From Chloroflexota bacterium (lineage in GTDB: Bacteria; Chloroflexota; Limnocylindria; Limnocylindrales; CSP1-4): DNA of 14,962 bases. Each line of letters begins with the position of its first letter. Positions within the stretch are counted from its first letter, which is position 1. The notes below the pieces were generated by a model, which did not search any database, was not told the origin of the DNA, and was given only the letters and a program-made list of their open reading frames with translations. The position numbers and the translations under genes are program-made. The stretch covers positions 1 through 14,962 of the forward strand of contig JACQEF010000080.1 in assembly GCA_016200745.1 (NCBI GenBank), written 5' to 3'. Below, in pieces: positions 13,723-14,962 of this stretch.

Positions 13723-14403
13723 GTGTGCGGTCGGTTCACCCAGCAGCGGCCGGCCTCGGAGCTGGCCGAAATCTTCGGGGCGGAGTCGCTCGTGGACGAC
13801 CCCGGCGGCCACTACAACGTGGCGCCCACGGACGAGGCGCTCGTGGTCGTCCAGCGCGACGACCGGCGTGCGGTGACGGCGTATCGCTGGGGCCTGATCC
13901 CCCACTGGGCGACCGACCCGACGGCCGGCTCGCGGATGTTCAACGCACGGGCCGAGACGCTGACCGCCAGCCCGGCGTTTCGCGAGGCGTTCCGGCGCCG
14001 TCGCTGCCTGGTGCCGGTGGATGCCTTCTACGAGTGGAGACGCGAAGGCCCCGTTCGCCAGCCGTACCTCGTCAGCCGGGTCGACGAGCGGCCGCTCGCG
14101 CTGGCGGGGCTGTGGGCGGGCTGGCACGATCCCGCGACCAACGCCGTCCGCCGGACCTTCACGATCGTCACGACCTCCCCGAACCTTGCCCTCGCGGACC
14201 TGCACGATCGGATGCCGGTGGTCGTCGCCGACGATGCCTGGGCTCGCTGGCTGGGCCCGGCTACCGACGCGCTCGACGAGCTGATCGGCCTGCTTCAGCC
14301 GAACGAGGCGGTCGACCTGCGGATCCAGGCCGTCAGCCGCCTGGTCAACGACGTCCGGCGGGACGGTCCCGCGCTCGTCGTGCCGCTGGCCGGCACGGCC
14401 TGA
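13723..14403 (+). CDS. SRAP-domain protein (HMCES/YedK family) that caps abasic sites in DNA
   Basis: This 226-residue protein is a complete SOS-response-associated peptidase domain. Members crosslink through Cys2 to abasic sites in single-stranded DNA and protect the fork. After removal of the initiator Met, Cys2 of MCGRF is exposed. The other active-site residues are present: YNVAP (Asn32), MFNARAET (Asn74, Glu78), FYEWR (Glu104) and LHDRMPV (His161). This matches YedK Cys2, Asn75, Glu105 and His160. The GTG at 13723-13725 is forced as start because Cys must be residue 2; longer upstream frames are antisense to the rhomboid gene. It is the only confident plus-strand gene here. It ends nine bases from the converging gene on the right. 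Confidence 0.95.
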   Translation: MCGRFTQQRPASELAEIFGAESLVDDPGGHYNVAPTDEALVVVQRDDRRAVTAYRWGLIPHWATDPTAGSRMFNARAETLTASPAFREAFRRRRCLVPVDAFYEWRREGPVRQPYLVSRVDERPLALAGLWAGWHDPATNAVRRTFTIVTTSPNLALADLHDRMPVVVADDAWARWLGPATDALDELIGLLQPNEAVDLRIQAVSRLVNDVRRDGPALVVPLAGTA

Positions 14404-14412
14404 ACCCGCCGC

Positions 14413-14883
14413 TCAGTCGGCGACGGCCTGGGTCCAGCCCTCCTCGGCGATCGACGAGCGAAAGGCGTCGGCCGCGTCGGAGCCGTCGTCAAGCGCGGCC
14501 GCGAACCGTCCGACCAGCGCGGCAAAGTCACCGTCGGCGTCGTCGGTGGGCGCCTCGAACACGACCGCGTCCGGCGGCAGCCCCGGCGGCGGCTCGGCAC
14601 CGGGCCCGACGACCATCACCAGCCGCGCTCCGTTCCAGGTTGCCGCCTCCCCGACGACGCGGACGACGTCCGGGGACGCCGGCTCGGCCAGGACGACGAC
14701 GCCGTAATTCGTCAAGTACCGCAGGCCCAGGTCGACGTCCCCCGCGTCGAGTGACGGGACCGAGGACGGCTCCGGGGCCCCCGGTCCGGACGCCTCGTCT
14801 TCGGGGAGCGCAGGCTCCAGATCGTCAGTCGAAGGTTCGGGGACCAGCGCCGTCGGCCGGGCGGGATCGCGGAGGAGCGCCAC
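14413..14883 (-). CDS. Hypothetical protein, possibly a fragment of a PfkB-like sugar kinase-fold protein
   Basis: From a GTG at 14881-14883 the frame encodes 156 residues. It has a low-complexity acidic/Pro-rich segment (about 18-45), then YLTNYGVVVLAEPASPDVVR and GARLVMVVGPGAEPPPGLP, alternating strand and helix as in a Rossmann-like or PfkB fold. The same frame stays open upstream to 14958 and would read LVGRTGDDPAADALLLGLAR then GGVGHVALLRDPARPT, which resembles the N-terminal part of PfkB kinases (G-x-x-GDDP-x-G). A TAG stop at 14959-14961 blocks it at the window edge. No ribosome site precedes the GTG, so the true gene may begin beyond the window. No PfkB C-terminal catalytic GAGD motif is seen, so it is not a working kinase as it stands. 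Confidence 0.5.
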   Translation of the reverse strand: MALLRDPARPTALVPEPSTDDLEPALPEDEASGPGAPEPSSVPSLDAGDVDLGLRYLTNYGVVVLAEPASPDVVRVVGEAATWNGARLVMVVGPGAEPPPGLPPDAVVFEAPTDDADGDFAALVGRFAAALDDGSDAADAFRSSIAEEGWTQAVAD

Positions 14884-14962
14884 GTGGCCGACGCCGCCCC
14901 GGGCGAGGCCGAGCAGCAGCGCGTCGGCGGCGGGATCGTCCCCGGTCCGGCCGACGAGCTAG

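Noticed and set aside
13696..14205. N-terminal extension of the rhomboid frame across the SRAP gene
   Set aside because: The SRAP gene on the other strand is complete with all active-site residues, so the extension is antisense.

Overview
This is a very GC-rich bacterial window with dense coding. GTG starts are common, and so are 4-base stop/start overlaps (TGA nested in ATGA or GTGA). There is no rRNA, tRNA, insertion sequence or phage gene that I can support. Gene content and protein style (form II CoxSLM, a CoxD/CoxE/XdhC/MocA maturation set, a TPR-rhomboid, an SRAP protein) suggest an aerobic or facultative Chloroflexota lineage of the Limnocylindria/Ellin6529 kind. A high-GC actinobacterium is a less likely alternative. 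The taxonomic call is inference.

Layout. All confident genes are on the minus strand except one. Read in the direction of transcription, from high to low coordinates: a hypothetical C-terminal piece at the right edge (14883-14413) converges on a plus-strand SRAP/HMCES-YedK gene (13723-14403). That gene diverges from a TPR-rhomboid protease gene (13695-12439) across only 27 bases. Next come a MetE-fold protein (12333-11458), a 390-base non-coding stretch, and the three structural genes of a molybdenum hydroxylase in the order small [2Fe-2S], large Mo and FAD subunit (11067-7296). A molybdopterin-binding MogA/MoeA-like gene follows that looks broken by a frameshift and internal deletion (7280-6334). 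After a short repeat-bearing gap lies an XRE-type HTH protein with a nuclease-fold-like C-terminus (6205-5537). A 388-base non-coding stretch with a six-unit 14-base tandem repeat leads to an accessory operon: MoxR/CoxD ATPase, VWA/CoxE, XdhC/CoxF, and a MocA nucleotidyltransferase fused to a class I methyltransferase (5148-279). A GC-rich palindrome just past the last stop codon may end the operon.

How the genes work together. The three structural subunits would form an (alpha-beta-gamma)2 xanthine-oxidase-family enzyme: electrons go from the Mo site through two [2Fe-2S] clusters to FAD. MocA would make the cytosine-dinucleotide form of the molybdenum cofactor. The XdhC-like protein would hold and mature it. 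The CoxD/CoxE ATPase-VWA pair would remodel the apo-enzyme for active-site insertion. The large subunit carries AYRGAGR where true CO dehydrogenases carry the Cys-containing AYxCSFR loop, so 'CO dehydrogenase' is a family label here and the substrate is unknown.

Most worth a second look: the MocA-methyltransferase fusion, the broken molybdopterin-binding gene inside an otherwise intact cluster, the XRE/nuclease-fold protein between the structural and accessory halves, the MetE-fold protein lacking the zinc thiolates, and several short repeats and promoter-like arrangements in the gaps. I found no clearly novel defence or mobile system.
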